This document shows, piece by piece, positions 1 through 12,131 of a stretch of 64,000 nt of DNA (position 1 is the first letter of the stretch; every line of letters starts with the position of its first letter). Origin of the DNA: Persicaria tinctoria (Eukaryota > Streptophyta > Magnoliopsida > Caryophyllales > Polygonaceae). Made by a program: the position numbers and the translations under genes. Below the pieces are notes generated by a model. The model worked only from the letters and a program-made list of their open reading frames with translations. It did no database searches and was not told the origin of the DNA. The stretch lies in NCBI GenBank assembly GCA_037127255.1, contig JBANSL010000004.1, positions 73,926,627 to 73,990,626 on the forward strand, given 5' to 3'.

Positions 1-269
1 ACAAGCACAATGAGCAAACACAGTACTGTGACGCCAAGCAGAGCTCAATCCATGAGAGCTAACCATAACTATAAGAGCACAAAGTGCCCCAAAATATGAT
101 AGTACAAAATCATAAAATGCTGCCTTTCACATTCAAAAGTTGTTCGACAATCTAACAAAATGCGATATGCAAGCATACTAAAGGAAGAGAGTGAAATGCA
201 AATGATGAACAGAGCAATGATAATAACAGCTAACAAAAGAGTAGCGCATTAGACATTTGAAGGACCTAC

Positions 270-3200
270 CACACAAAGAAGTTGCCGTTTTCCAAGATTA
301 TCTGCTCCCTGATAGCTAAATTTTGCTTCCAAAACTGCTATCAGTGCAACGTTATCCTATACAGAAATCAAAATAGTATGAGCTTTATGTATAGAATTTT
401 TTAACACAAAGAAAGGGAAACAACCAGACCAAAAGCAAAAAACAATAAACAAGTATATACAACCTTAACCAGTCGATTTAATGCACTCTTTTTCTGAGCA
501 CCAGGAACTACAGCATCCGTCAAAGACTGTGCAGCCTTGTTAAACTCAACCTGTGGATACAAAGGAACCCAGTTTAGAATGTGATGAGTCAGATGGGGAA
601 AAAACACAGCACGACTTTCTAACCTCGTATTTCTTCACATGTGAAAATCTATCTCTGCGAAAGAATGTAGCACAACCATCAAATGTCTGGGAAACCTACA
701 AGAGATGGATGAAAAGTAAAATGCAAGTCCATTATGTGAGTACCAGAACCCGGATGCAATATATAAATTCATCTTAGAGACCTCAGATGTTTTTCTCTTA
801 TAAAGAGCTTGGTAGCCATGTTTATCAAGCTCAGGAGCAAAAAATTCCTCAAAATGATCACTTTGGACCTGAAAAAAGAACATGAAGCCAATAATATCAC
901 AAAATCATATGGATCAATTCAATTCAACACATTTAATAGCAGTCAGTATTCAAATAAAAAAGCTAGTGTATTAACAGTTTTTAGTTTTTAAAAAAAATTG
1001 AGTGAAGCTCATCCTATCTAGCTGAAATTTTATAATTCTCACTTTACCCTCGCTATTAAAGACACTATTGCAAGAAAAACATTGAAATGCCTACTAGATT
1101 CCTTGCTTTTAGAAACCAGAGAATGTACCTCTTGAAGACAAATTATGTCAGCACGATATCCGACCATTTCCCTCAACAAGTTTTGTCTGCGATAAGGCCA
1201 TGAAAGAGACCAAGGTGGGCAATAACTATACACTTCATTTGTAGCATAAGCATCAGCTAAAATGTTGTATGAGAGCACAGTAAAGTTTCCAGTTGAAGAA
1301 AGACGGCCATCTAGATCCAAATGGCCCATCATATCCACCCCACTAACTGAAATCAAGCGCCGAGGAGTAGGGGTTGGAGCAGGAATAACACGAGAAGTTG
1401 TTAAAGTGCTGGCTTGTCCAACAGGAAGCTTACTCTCAACCTCTACAACGGCACACTCAAACTTAAGAACATGTCCAACATCATCAGCTGAAGGGGTATA
1501 TATCTTAGAGCGCCCTACTTCAAACCATGTTTCACCACCATTCCTCTGTGCAATTGCGGCAGGATATATAGGGGTGGACCCATTAGCTAAGCTAATGCTT
1601 GAAGTAGATGAATGTAATCCAGTACTCACAACTCCAGATCCTGAATTATTAAACCGGCCAAACAACTCCTCCTCTTCAGCCCCATTGTCATTAATAGAAT
1701 TAGCAGCACGATCATGAAGAGCCCGATGATGCTGCCATGCATCTGAAAAGCACTTAGTTGAGCAATGGTAACTTTTGGCAACTGGAAGTTTAGCTTTAAC
1801 ACAACCTAAGCATTGCAATGTAGCTTGCTCAGTTGGATGCACACTACAAACTGCAACTTTCCTATCACTTTGTACACGGTACCTACAAGATAATAGACAC
1901 AAACCAATAACAAAACCCTCGATAATAGAGACAACATAAATACAGCTCTTGAACATGTCACGTAAAACAAACAGTGAAAAGAGCTCATTGTTATTGACAT
2001 GTCTTCTCCCGAGCTCTAACTAATTACATATATCAATCAAAAGGACAGTTTTGTATTTACATGTGCACTCTAGCTAACAACTTTTATTTATCCAAATTAA
2101 CTACCTTAACATATATAAACTATTAACGAGCTTAATGTTGGTTAAGTCTAAAATAAGACTTTTATTTTTTCTGTTGGTTTGCTGTCAGAAAATCAGAAAC
2201 TGATCTGTACAGATCAGTGGCTACTAAAAAAACATTTACAGCAGTTTCTTGCAATGACAATGTGGGCAGTTTCTTGCAATAGGATTAAGGGTCGATTAAT
2301 GACAATGTGAGCTGGTTATTGGGTAGAGCTTTTCTCACCAAAATCTTTCCTAATAAAAAAAATGACAATGTGGGCAGGTGATCTGAATTGTCTACATTAA
2401 CCCTACCTTGTTCTTTCTTAATCTTTTATTTCTCGATAAAACTGATATACACTTGCTTTGCAACAAGAAAAGTTAGATAGTGCACATCTTTGCCCCTAAT
2501 AAAATGGATTCTGTTAGATACAGTTTTGAACTTATGAGGGTACCACATTACATTTAACTTTCCAGCACTCTGGGCTTTTCAAAAAGACTACAAAGGAACA
2601 GAAGAACAGGATCTAGCAGGATCATTTTCATATAATTACATAAGCACCTATCAGTATCACAGTTAAATACGAAGTATCATACATGAAGTCAAGTAGCTGC
2701 TACGAAGATTTTTAAAAGTCAAGTGGCTGAATAGCATATGCTTGTCAAGTTATATCTAGTACTCATGGATGTACAAAGACTCCAAAACAATAAATATAGG
2801 ATCTGAAATTTAGTTCCCACCCAACAGTTAGAATTTTAGAGGGCATGCCATATCTTAATCAGCTATGAACTCCGGTTGCTCGTGAAATATGCAAAGTTCC
2901 CTCTTTTATTTCTCAAGCCAGACAAATCTTTTTAAATTGTACTCCATCTGTCCCACTTTATTTCTTGTTTCATACACATGGACGAATATAATGGGATGGG
3001 ATGGAGGAGTACGAGATAAAGCCAATCTCTTGGTTGAAACAAATGCTTTGTCAAAAAACTGAAACACTTCCCAGTTGCAATTGAAAAAGGTCAATGGTGC
3101 ATCAAAAAGACGGCAGGGGGGAACATTTTCTTAATGTATACCTCCGTATCAAAATCCAGTAGTAATTTGAACACTGCAGTTGTGTATATCAAACTAAAAG

Positions 3201-3808
3201 GTATAGGTATGGGTATAGATATAAATTTGATATCCCTCATATCCATAGTGTTTATTATAAATTTTATATCCCTGATATATCAGGTGTTTGGTATGTTGGG
3301 ATATGGATATCACTCTATCCATTAACCTCTCCACTCCAACTAAGGATATCAAGTCTAATACCCATATCCTAATATCGATATCATCTCATATCTATATCTT
3401 GGTGTCAAATATGGATATCATATGGATACCAAACGAGCCCAAAACTATCAAGAAACTTCTAGTACTTTTTTCTAATGTCAGAGCTTACAAAAGTATCAAG
3501 TTTTGAAAAGGTATAATGAAACTCTATCCAACTACAGAAATCAAACAGAGCAAACAACGCAACCACCTCATTGGCAAACAAAAACCAATAAGCATCTCAA
3601 TTCAGCGTTGTTATTAAAGAACATACTGAAACAAGTAGAGCACAATTTACCACTTATATCTCAAGAAATGACCATCAAGCGGGGACGATTCAGGGACATC
3701 ATCTGTCGAAACAACCTTATCCGGACGGCAAACAAGCACGTAAGGTGAGAGCTCGCAACCAACAATCGGAATATCGGACGGAAGGTAAACCCTTATCACG
3801 CTCAGCAT
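270..3808 (-). CDS. CCR4: CCR4-type poly(A) deadenylase, 5' six coding exons (gene continues past left edge)
   Basis: Plant CCR4-1/CCR4-2 homologue, the exonuclease of the CCR4-NOT complex that shortens mRNA poly(A) tails. Coding exons on the minus strand: 3651-3808 (starts MLSVIRVYLPSDIP), 1129-1882, 782-868, 624-695, 464-550 and 270-356. All introns begin GT and end AG, and phases join cleanly (Trp is split at 3651/1882). The 415 residues seen cover the plant N-terminal region, a MYND-like Cys/His cluster (CSVHP...QCLGC...YHCSTKCFSDAWQHH) and the start of the EEP nuclease domain. The nuclease part includes SYNIL with its catalytic Asn and CLQE with the metal-binding Glu. Family members are about 600 residues, so roughly a third, including the GDFN and SDH motifs, lies left of the window. 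Intron 1 is 1768 bp and carries small MITEs. The 624-695 start uses the acceptor at 696-700; a second acceptor at 687-689 would drop three residues. Confidence 0.95.
2942..3012. mobile_element. Short Stowaway-like MITE in CCR4 intron 1
   Basis: Ends are TACTCCATCTGTCCCA and, at the other end on the opposite strand, TACTCCTCCATCCCAT. These resemble the CTCCCTCCGTCCCA terminus of Stowaway (Tc1/mariner) MITEs flanked by TA. It is only about 70 bp, so probably an internally deleted copy. It lies in an intron and does not touch coding exons. Confidence 0.45.
3281..3440. mobile_element. Small inverted-repeat element in CCR4 intron 1
   Basis: GTGTTTGGTATGTTGGGATATGG at the left is mirrored by CCATATGGATACCAAACGAG at the right, and the interior is rich in GATATC words. 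This looks like a MITE with the common TTTGG...CCAAA terminus. No target duplication was resolved. Confidence 0.4.
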
Positions 3809-4330
3809 GCTTATCCGACTTCTTCTTCTTCCTTAGTAAACTCAAAGCTTCGAATTGCACTCCCAAACCCTAAACCTAACTCCAGATTACCACACACAGA
3901 GCCTTCCGATAACCGAAATGGCAACCGAAAACCTGGCGGATCCGCCATTTACATTATCCCCGAAGTCGCCAGCGTCGAGCGATGGAGGAATACAACCTGA
4001 GAACAAAGCGGGGGCGAGGTGGTGGAGAGTCAAGGGCCACAAGAACGGACTGAAGATCCTATAAGACAAAGTCAACAAGTTTCTGGAGACGGAGGCGATT
4101 GGGGATTTGAATCGATGATTCCTGTAGAAATGAAGCTTCTCTGATTGCAAAACAGGGATTGATCGATCGGTCGGACGATCGCAATCTATGGAGGGAGAGA
4201 TTGGAACAAAGGAGGGAGAGGAGAGAGAAAGACAGGGGATTGGATAGTTAGGGTTTTACTGAGCACGAAGAAGAAGAAGAGGAGGAAACTGAGATGGTTC
4301 GTGCTTTGTCGTTTCTGCGTTTTATTCTGC
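3809..4330 (-). promoter_or_regulatory. 5' UTR and proximal promoter of the CCR4 gene
   Basis: Upstream of the CCR4 ATG. Read on the minus strand, 4180-4290 is rich in CT and contains AAACCCTAA (a telo-box-like motif common in plant housekeeping leaders) and CTCTCTCCC runs, as expected for a plant 5' leader. The exact transcription start and any leader intron cannot be fixed. ORFs on either strand here are short and have no recognisable domain. Confidence 0.5.
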
Positions 4331-5194
4331 TGGAACAAAATGGAAAAAGAAAATTGAAATTTTGAGATTTGTTTTACTGTTAATTAATCCGTCATTATCC
4401 ATTTGCCTTTAAAAACTCTAAATTTAATATTTTCACACAATTATTAATTTATGATATTTTTAAAAAACATTATCCATAAATTAATATCTCTATATATAAT
4501 TTTTTTATAAAGTAAGGATTCGAGATCAGATATATCTGAATCTCGATGACCGACAAGTTAGCATACGGTAAACTATAAAAACATATCATCGTAAAATGTA
4601 AAAGGTGCAATACAAACAAACGGAAACGCACTCGATAAAAGATGAATCTAGGTAAAACTAGGCTACGAATGAAGTCAAACGCCATCCAGAAACAACATTG
4701 TTGGTCAGCGATACACCAAGAACTCATGTGGATAGTGAAGACGAACCTCCAAGAAGCTCATCCTCAATCACGGAGTTGCCTCGTACACACTACCTTGACT
4801 TCAACCAGTCCCAACCCGACTGTCAGAACTCCAACGAAGAAACATAACGCCTAGATGTACCCAAATAAATCTGCACGCCGTCCGAATGAAAACACACCAT
4901 GAAAAACTGGTCGAAATGACCGATCCAGCCCTAATGAGATTTACTACGAGCGGGATTTAAAGTTGTTACAGGAGCTGTGATATTTGCGAAAAACAAGCCC
5001 TTTGGAGAGTTACTTTCAATTACCAAGTTTACATGTAGGTTACTTTTATATATGGAAGTAACAGGAAGTTACTTTCAAGTTTCAATTACCAAGTTTACAT
5101 GTAGAAAATTAAAGAGCTGTATGGTGCCTAGCTAGCTAGAGATTTTATTTTTTTAGTGCATAACAATTATCAATGCAGCTTGGTTGGTGATGAT
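4331..5194. other. Intergenic stretch without a supported gene
   Basis: AT-rich spacer between the CCR4 promoter and the foldback element. Short ORFs here (for example near 4642-4854) have no recognisable domain. A local direct repeat, TTACCAAGTTTACATGTAG, occurs at about 5018 and 5087. Confidence 0.6.
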
Positions 5195-6304
5195 TTAAAA
5201 GTAGGGTTAATTGCGCTAAATATCCTGACCTTTATGGATAATTGCGTTTAATATCCCGACCTTTTAAGATTTCACGAAATATCCCGACCTTTGGTGTTAG
5301 TTGCGCTCTCTACCCTAGATAGATTTCTTAAATTAAAAAATTACATAAATAATGGAAAAATTACACAAAATCACCCATATTCATAAAATATTTTCAATAA
5401 ACCCCTAATATATTTAAAATCCCCCCCTCCCTCCCAAAAAAAACCAAAAATCATTTCTAATAGATAACATCTACTCCAATAATTATTATAATTATTGAAA
5501 ATAATTAATTTTATTATTTTTCTTCATAATATGTGTTATACGAAAATCTATGTTTATATATACCGATCTATAAATGTGGATTTGTACATATATTCTCTAT
5601 ATATTATTTTATATATATATTTTCTTTTTGGTCCATATTATTTTATATACACTAAAACTAATACATAGCATCTTATGTGGAATCTTGTGATTGAATCTTA
5701 AGAAAATATTTCTCATCTAAATTCCAAAACATTTAAAAAAGGATTCTATAAAAAATGTTAACTATACATTTATGAAATATAATACTAAGAAATAGTAAAA
5801 TACGGAGTATATGATAACTATTTATAATTAATAAAGATATGATAAACATATATTAAAAATAGGAAAATTGGGTATATACTCATGGAAACTTGATTAATTG
5901 GGCATATAATATGGTACTTACATATTAATCTTACGTAAATTATAACTATGGCTTTATAAAATAAATTTTTAAGGAATATAAGATATAATAAGAAACAAGT
6001 TTATTTTTAAATAATCGATCTTATTTTAATTTTTTAGAGCACGCATTTTTATATGTTTGGTATAAATTTCCTTTTTATTTGATTAAAATAGGGATTATTG
6101 AATTTTTTTTATATATAAATATGGGTGCTTTTGTGTAATTTTTCCATTATTTGTGTAATTTTTTAATTTAAGAAATCTATCTAGGGTAGAGAGCGCAACT
6201 AACACCAAAGGTTAGGATATTTCGTGAAATCTTACAAGGTCAGGATATTATGCGCAACTATCTACAAATGTCAGGATATTTAGCGCAATTAACCCTTAAA
6301 AGTA
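5195..6304. mobile_element. Mutator-like foldback MITE with long terminal inverted repeats
   Basis: The element is 5204-6295. Both ends begin GGGTTAATTGCGCTAAATAT, and the inverted repeats can be followed for roughly 190 bp (shared words TAGTTGCGCTCTCTACCCTA and TCCATTATTTGTGTAA). It is flanked by an identical 9-bp duplication TTAAAAGTA at 5195-5203 and 6296-6304. Long TIRs with a 9-bp duplication are typical of the Mutator superfamily. The 700-bp core is very AT-rich and codes for nothing, so the copy is non-autonomous. Repeat arms differ by scattered substitutions. Confidence 0.9.
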
Positions 6305-6477
6305 TGATTCTTCATTATTATATTATATTTAAATGAGTACTAAATTACATCTACGATTTGATGGAGTACTTTAGTCCAATGACATTTTATTAACTTGGTA
6401 AATTACATTCACCGTTTTATTGAATACATTTTATTTATTTATTTTATGATTAGGTAAAAATTCGGATGGAAATATCT

Positions 6478-8822
6478 TATCCGAAAGTATTCCGTCGGAT
6501 GAGACCTAAAATACCAGTATCAAGGTATAAATCTGGTCTCCTTGTAGAGTAGTAAATATGTGCAACCTTATCCGCTATCCGGTTACCAATACGGGAAATA
6601 TGGGATATTTGAATACTACTATTATTTACTCCTTGGCGAAGGGCTTGGATATCGAACATAACTATTTTTATCTTCCAGGGACATCCGACTTGTGTACTTA
6701 GATAGTCCGTGATAATTTTTTAATGCCCTTCTATTATTAGATTTGTTATCTTTAATTCCCTAACTTTTTCCACCCTAAAACGGAGGGCTAGCGCTTCGAC
6801 CATAAGGGGCGATTGTCCACCAATAGCCTTGTCACCAATGCTAATTGGATCACCACACCAATCCTTGATGATGTAACCAATAGAGCGGTTTGATGTCGAT
6901 ATAAATGATTCGTCGACGAAGTTTAACTTGAATTTGCCAGCATTAAGCTTCCTCCAACGACAGGCTTTTGTGTTGTTTTTAGTGTGAATTTTTTTCCCCG
7001 ATTTGTTTCGCTAAACCCTCTTTTTCAATTACGTTCCATCTGCTAACTCTTTTCCAATTTTCAATATTTTTCCTGATCATTTTCTTGAGACCCTCCGCAA
7101 AGGGGATGTTTTCATTTCTAAAGATAGTTTGATTCCTAACAAACCATAAAGTCCACCATCTGATTGCTATATTTTGTCCTCTTTCCACCGGGAGAGTGGA
7201 GCCTATTATTTGTAAAATTTGGTCTATGTCTCTATTTTCATATAGAAGAGTGTGAATTCTTTGAGATATTTCTCCGGGAAATTGTTGTTGGAAATTGTTG
7301 ACGGGGCATTCTACGAATAAGTGAATATCATCTTCCTCAAACCGGTTGCAAAGAACACATGTGTTTGGTACCACCACCCCTTTTGGGATAAACGGGTAGC
7401 CGTGGCAAGGCCTTTTTGTTTTGTTTTCCAGCTAAATTTTTTAACTTTTGGGGGTGCGTCAAGTCTCCAAATCCAAGAAAATTCATTTGATGATCTTTGT
7501 GATGTGGAAGAGATTAAATTGTAAGCACTCGACGTTGTGAACCAGCCCTTTTTTGCAGGCCACCAATAAAGTCTATCTGCAAATGGGGTGATTAGCAAGG
7601 GGATTTTTATAATTCCCTCTGTAATAGAAGTCGGGAGTACAGAAAGAAGCTTCTCCCTCCACCATTGTCCTCCTATAATGAAGTCACTTACCGAATCATG
7701 TAGATTTATATTATGGTGGGAGACTATTCTCTCCATAAGAGGTGTCGTTACCCAATTGTCTTTCCAAAACTTAATTGATTTCCCATCCTCTATCATCCAG
7801 ATGAATCTCGATTTGAAATTCGGAATCAGCGAACTCAGTTTCGCCAATTGCCAAGAGGCATTGCCTTTTCTAGAGTAGGTAAGGATGTGGCTGTCTTTTA
7901 AATATTTGTACTGTATGATTTTGACTCAGTTATTCTCCGGTTCAGCTAGAATTTTCCATGAAGTTTTAGTTGGAGAGCTTCATTCATGTCTCTGGTTTTT
8001 CTTATTCCCAATCCTCCACCCACTTTTGATTTACATATTTTATCCCAACTGATGAGCGGACTATGTTGTGCATATTTGTTCCAAAAGAAAGTTATGTTGA
8101 TTTGATCTAATTGCTTATGGATCGCTTTCGGAAGCATGTAGCTCTGCATCGCGTATAAAGGTTTTGATGATAGGTTAGATGCTATTAGGGTTGCTCTACC
8201 TTGTTGTGATAGAGCATTAGCACGCCATTTGCTCAGCTGATCTTTAGATTTGCATATTATTTCTCCAAAGGTTTCTTTGTTAACCCTCCCATTTGTGATG
8301 GGACAACCCAAGTATTTTTCCAAATTTAATTCTAGTGGTATGTTATCCCTTCAAGGTCTCGTGCTCTTGCTCTAGGAATTCCTGGGGTGGTTTGAAACGG
8401 CGACTTATGATAGTTTACTTTTTGCCCTGAAATTTTACAGTAGTCTTCATTTATTTCTTTTACTTTTAAACAGGCAGAATTACTACCTTTAGAAAATATT
8501 ATTATATCGTCCGCAAAGGCCAAGAACGGGACACAGGGGCTCGTGCGGCCAAATTTAAATCTGACGTTGTTGTGATTAGATTCGGCCCCCAACGATAGTT
8601 TGTGCGCAAGAACTTCTGCCCCAAGAAGGAAAAGAAACGGGGAGATGGGGTCCCCTTGCCTCAATCCCCTCGTTGGTTTGAAAAGATCTGTAGGACCGTT
8701 GTTTACTAATATGGAGAAGGAGACCGTAGTGACACATTCCATAATAATATCCACACATTTTTGGTGGAAACCAAATCTCTGGATAACTGATTTCGTAAAT
8801 TGACAATCTACTCTGTCGTATG
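6478..8822 (-). pseudogene. LINE ORF2, catalytic reverse transcriptase, zf-RVT and RNase H parts
   Basis: In order on the minus strand: TRGLRQGDPISPFLFLLGAE and LAFADDIIIFSKG (the ADD catalytic pair) at about 8490-8690; LGCPITNGRV and WNKYAQHSPLISWDKIC thumb region at 7946-8330; RFIWMIEDGKSIKFWKDNW; the zf-RVT zinc-binding region CVLCNRFEEDDIHLFVECP at 7311-7370; then RNase H ending in GNRIADKVAHIYY. Frames change several times (about 8330, 7850, 7370, 6980), so no active protein is made. Confidence 0.9.
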
Positions 8823-9073
8823 CCTTTTTTTTTATGACGAGGAACCCACCTTTGGCGGTAAACCCTGAGCATGTGACCCAACCGACAAGAGTCGCGTACC
8901 AGGTAAATCAGCTTGCGCCGACCGGCTCGACCCACTAGTAGGGAGCAAGGCAAACCTTGGATGGAAATTCCAAGGAAAGGGGCGGAGGCAGGGATCGAAC
9001 CCGAGAGTCCGGGACCTCCTTCCCACCCCCCTTGCTCCTCACCACTAGGCCACCCCGACTGGGGCATCGTATG
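8816..9073 (-). mobile_element. tRNA-derived SINE inserted in the LINE reverse transcriptase
   Basis: Element 8823-9066 on the minus strand, about 244 bp. It begins CCCAGTCGGGGTGGCCTAG with A-box GTGGCCTAGTGGTGAGG, has B-box GGGTTCGATCCC, and ends in an A run (seen as T run at 8823). The 7-bp duplication TCGTATG flanks it at 8816-8822 and 9067-9073. It interrupts the KxYDRVD motif of the host LINE, so it came after the LINE. Confidence 0.9.
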
Positions 9074-9641
9074 TTTTTTCCATCTCGAGTTTTACTGTAG
9101 TCCATCCCTTGGAACCTTTTCTTGCGCGAAAATGGTGGAAGATCTCATGTGTTATTAGGATATTGTCTTGAATTGCTCTGTCAGAAATAAAGGCTCCTTG
9201 TAATGGATGTATAAGTTTTCCCATTATTATTTTTAGTCGTTCTGTTATTATCTTTGAGATGATCTTATATAAAGTAAAAGATAGACTAATCGGTCGGTAA
9301 TGTGTAGTCATAGAGGGATTATCGTTTTTAGGTATTAGGGAAATAAAGGTGTGATTAATTTGTTTTAATAGGTTGCGAGAGTGGAAAAAAGCTTTTATAG
9401 CCTTGATGATGTCAGAGTCAACAATGTCCCAATATTTTTTATAGAACTCTGTCGTCATACCATCCGGACCAGGATATTTATTATTACCCATTGAAAAGAC
9501 TGCTTTTTTGATTTCGCTATTAATTTGTTGGTTGTTGGGTGAGTAATTTATTTTCATCTTCTGTAATAACCGGGTTGATCACTGAAAGATATTCTTCCAA
9601 TTTGGGGTTTGTGTAAGTTTGTTCTCGACTAAATATTTTTT
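9067..9641 (-). pseudogene. LINE ORF2, N-terminal half of reverse transcriptase
   Basis: Translation contains KYPGPDGMTTEFYKKYWDIV, INHTFISLIPK, HYRPISL and ISDRAIQDNILITHEIFH, which are fingers and palm motifs of LINE reverse transcriptase. It is separated from the endonuclease by the MULE on one side and from the catalytic half by the SINE on the other. The reading frame stays open across most of the piece, so decay is moderate. Confidence 0.9.
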
Positions 9642-10686
9642 CGGAAATTTCGCCTGGTGCCCTTGAGGTAATGCCTTTTTCACGGGGTGTATAAAAGTTT
9701 GGCATAATTTGCCAAATACCCCTGAGGTTTATATTTATTTCGCCAAATACCCCTCCGTGACCTCCGTCTATTCAGTTAACATCTTCGTTAAGAAATTTAA
9801 ACAAAATAAAAGGAAATAAATAAACATACCTCCATTGATGATATCCTCATCTGTTTGCAGCGAGTGAGAGAGGGAGGGAGGGAGAGGGAGAGGGAGGGGG
9901 GTGGATTTTGACCGATGATGATGTTGAAACCATCTAGATCGAAGGTACTCCAATGAAATAATGTTGATCTGAGATCGAATTGTGCGTTCGTTGTGATAGA
10001 TAGATAGATAGAGATAGGCGTGGAGAGAGGAGGTCGCTTGAAGGCTGGAAGTTGGTGGAGGGACAAGCACGAGGAGGGAGGAGACACGCCGACGAATGTC
10101 TGAAGACCCTTGTTGGATGAGGCTTCAAGTATGTCGATTTTTTGCATTTTAAAATTCATAATTTAGGGTTTCGGGATTAGATTTGGGGATTTTGAGCTGG
10201 ATTAGGCAATTTTGGTCTTTTTCGAGTAGGGGGTTTTCTGTACGTATCCTACTTAATTCCAGCAGTCCAATTCTTGGATGGCTTTGTCTTTGAGAGTGAA
10301 TTGGGTGAGAAGATGTGCATCTTTTGCTGGGGTTTTACGAGAACCTTGAAATGCTTAGCCATAACTTTGATCGTCTCTCAACTATCTTTGAGTTATTTTC
10401 ATCTATTACTGAATTACTGGTTTCAGTGGTTAGTGTTCTTATTTCTTATCATGATTGCTGGTGTTTTTCAGACAAAAGTGAATGGGAGATGCTTGCTGTT
10501 CTCTGTTGTTATCATATTTCTAATTTTTGTTGTCCTTGTAGACTGGTCCAATCCCCCTTCCCCTAATTTTTTTTTCTGGATTGAAGTTTCAAGTTGTTAA
10601 TTACCCGCATATGTCTATATGTGTAGAACTTGATATCCCATGGACATGAATGTTGATCGAATGCTCTAATTCTGTCTAAAAAAAAT

Positions 10687-10762
10687 TCAAGCCTATTAGC
10701 TCAAATGGTAGAGCGATGTGCTAATGCACAAAGATGTGGGTTCAAGTCCCGCATAGGCTAAT
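10687..10762 (+). tRNA. tRNA-Ile-like sequence (degenerate, 6-nt anticodon loop)
   Basis: Starts AGCCTATTAGCTCAAATGG and ends CCCGCATAGGCT. The acceptor stem pairs over 7 bp (AGCCTAT with ATAGGCT), a D arm GCTC/GAGC is present and the T arm is GTGGG/CCCGC with loop TTCAAGT. The order of words (CATTAGCTCA..., GTGCTAAT) matches plant tRNA-Ile(AAU), but the anticodon loop reads CTAATG, one base short. Likely a tRNA-derived repeat or pseudogene with intact A and B boxes rather than a decoding tRNA. An opposed relative is at 12062-12131. Confidence 0.6.
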
Positions 10763-11441
10763 CTTAACTCAATATCAAGCCGATAGGTTTCTAATTCTTG
10801 CAAACATGAAGTTTGATTCAACAACTTCAATTATCTTTAAATCATGAAGGGACTTTATCGTTGGGGCTTAGTCTATATTGACGTTCCTGTTTAGCCAGAT
10901 GATCGAACAAAGGTAATTATCTTAGAATGCTAATGAAGCACGTGGAAGGATAACTGTTTCCATTATGTAGTTTTGTTCTTGTGTTGAATATATTACATTT
11001 TGGCTGACTAATGAAGCTTTACTTGTTGATGGTTGAGGCTCCTTTTATTTAAAAAGAAAATATAGGTTTAATCTATATATTTTTATATTGAAATAGATTG
11101 ATTTTTAGCTACATCTTATACATGGCGAAGGGAATAAATGTTATAAAATTAGCAAACAAGTTGGTGTTTTGAAGATCCATGGTACTGCTACCACTAATGC
11201 TACTGGCTACTGCTACCAGTTCACTACTAAAAACATTGCCCAACTCCATGAGCTTTCGGTTTGAGTTAGACAAACATTGCATTATCTATCATCTCCTTAT
11301 CTCCTGCTAAATTATTTACCCTTACTGTCATTTAGATCATCTTCTTCATTAGCCCCGTCTTCAAGATTTCCCAACTCCATGAGCTGCGAAAATTGATTCA
11401 TCCATCTGCACTTTGCTTTCCCAACTCCAAGATTTCTGTTG

Positions 11442-11753
11442 TCATAAAATCAGTATTTGCTTTTTCGCTTTTCTACCAGTGCTCTTTGTCCACCCATCTG
11501 CACTCTCTTCTTGCTTTCCTTTGCTTTGTTCACTTTTACACAGCAATGGGGGAGTATGGAAACCATTCACCTCATTTTTAGCAGGTTTGCATGAGTTTTC
11601 TAAGCCGGTCTCTGATGTTTTCCTGCTCATGTTCTCATTATATTTTTTCACATCACTAGTCCCGTTTCTCAGAAGCTGCTGCTCTTCCCTAATGGTAGCA
11701 CACTCTCTGTTCATCTCCTTCGGTTCTTGCTTATACTCAGCTTCTTTTTCCAT
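11442..11753 (-). CDS. Unidentified ORF inside the MULE
   Basis: 103 codons, highly charged and hydrophilic (many Lys, Glu, Ser), no recognisable motif. It may be a captured exon or a chance ORF in a pyrimidine-rich stretch. The complementary strand also has an overlapping ORF of similar length, which weakens the case. The surrounding DNA repeats the phrase CCCAACTCCATGAGCT at about 11238 and 11369. Low confidence that it is ever translated. Confidence 0.2.
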   Translation of the reverse strand: MEKEAEYKQEPKEMNRECATIREEQQLLRNGTSDVKKYNENMSRKTSETGLENSCKPAKNEVNGFHTPPLLCKSEQSKGKQEESADGWTKSTGRKAKKQILIL

Positions 11754-12061
11754 GTCTGTGACATATTAAAACCAGCGCCCGCATCCTTTTTCAAGTGCTA
11801 ATGCAAGAAGCCATGGACAATGCACATGAAGTAAATTAGATGTTAGAGGAAAATTAGTTGTTACCTCCAGTAGAACTGTAAAAAATTATGGAAAGTTAAA
11901 TTACAGAATTCACAAGCAACGCATTTTTTCAATGATGTACAATGGGGTAATATATTGTATCTGAGATGTATGACAGCTTAAATCACAATCATTTCTTTAA
12001 TAATCATATGGGAAAGAATGTCAAATTATTTACTACTTAAATGGTTAAAGAATTCAATAAG

Positions 12062-12131
12062 CCTATGTGGGATTTGAACCCACGTCCTTGTGCACGAGCA
12101 CAATGCTCTTCCGTTTGAGCTAATAGGCTAA
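12062..12131 (-). tRNA. tRNA-Ile-like sequence (degenerate), opposite orientation
   Basis: On the minus strand: AGCCTATTAGCTCAAACGG ... CCCACATAGGCT. The 7-bp acceptor stem is perfect, the T arm GTGGG/CCCAC is perfect, and the anticodon stem TTGTG/CACAA is perfect with a 6-nt loop CTCGTG. It shares layout with the copy at 10687 but the anticodon triplet differs. Located inside the MULE. Confidence 0.55.

Noticed and set aside
1262..1717. Plus-strand ORF of 151 codons
   Set aside because: It is the antisense shadow of CCR4 exon 2, which has clear homology on the minus strand.
3134..4064. Plus-strand ORFs in the CCR4 intron and leader
   Set aside because: They overlap the verified minus-strand first exon and intron and show no domain.
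8913..9158. ORFs on both strands at the SINE (for example 163 codons at 8576-9067)
   Set aside because: They are chance frames through the GC-rich SINE fused to LINE sequence.
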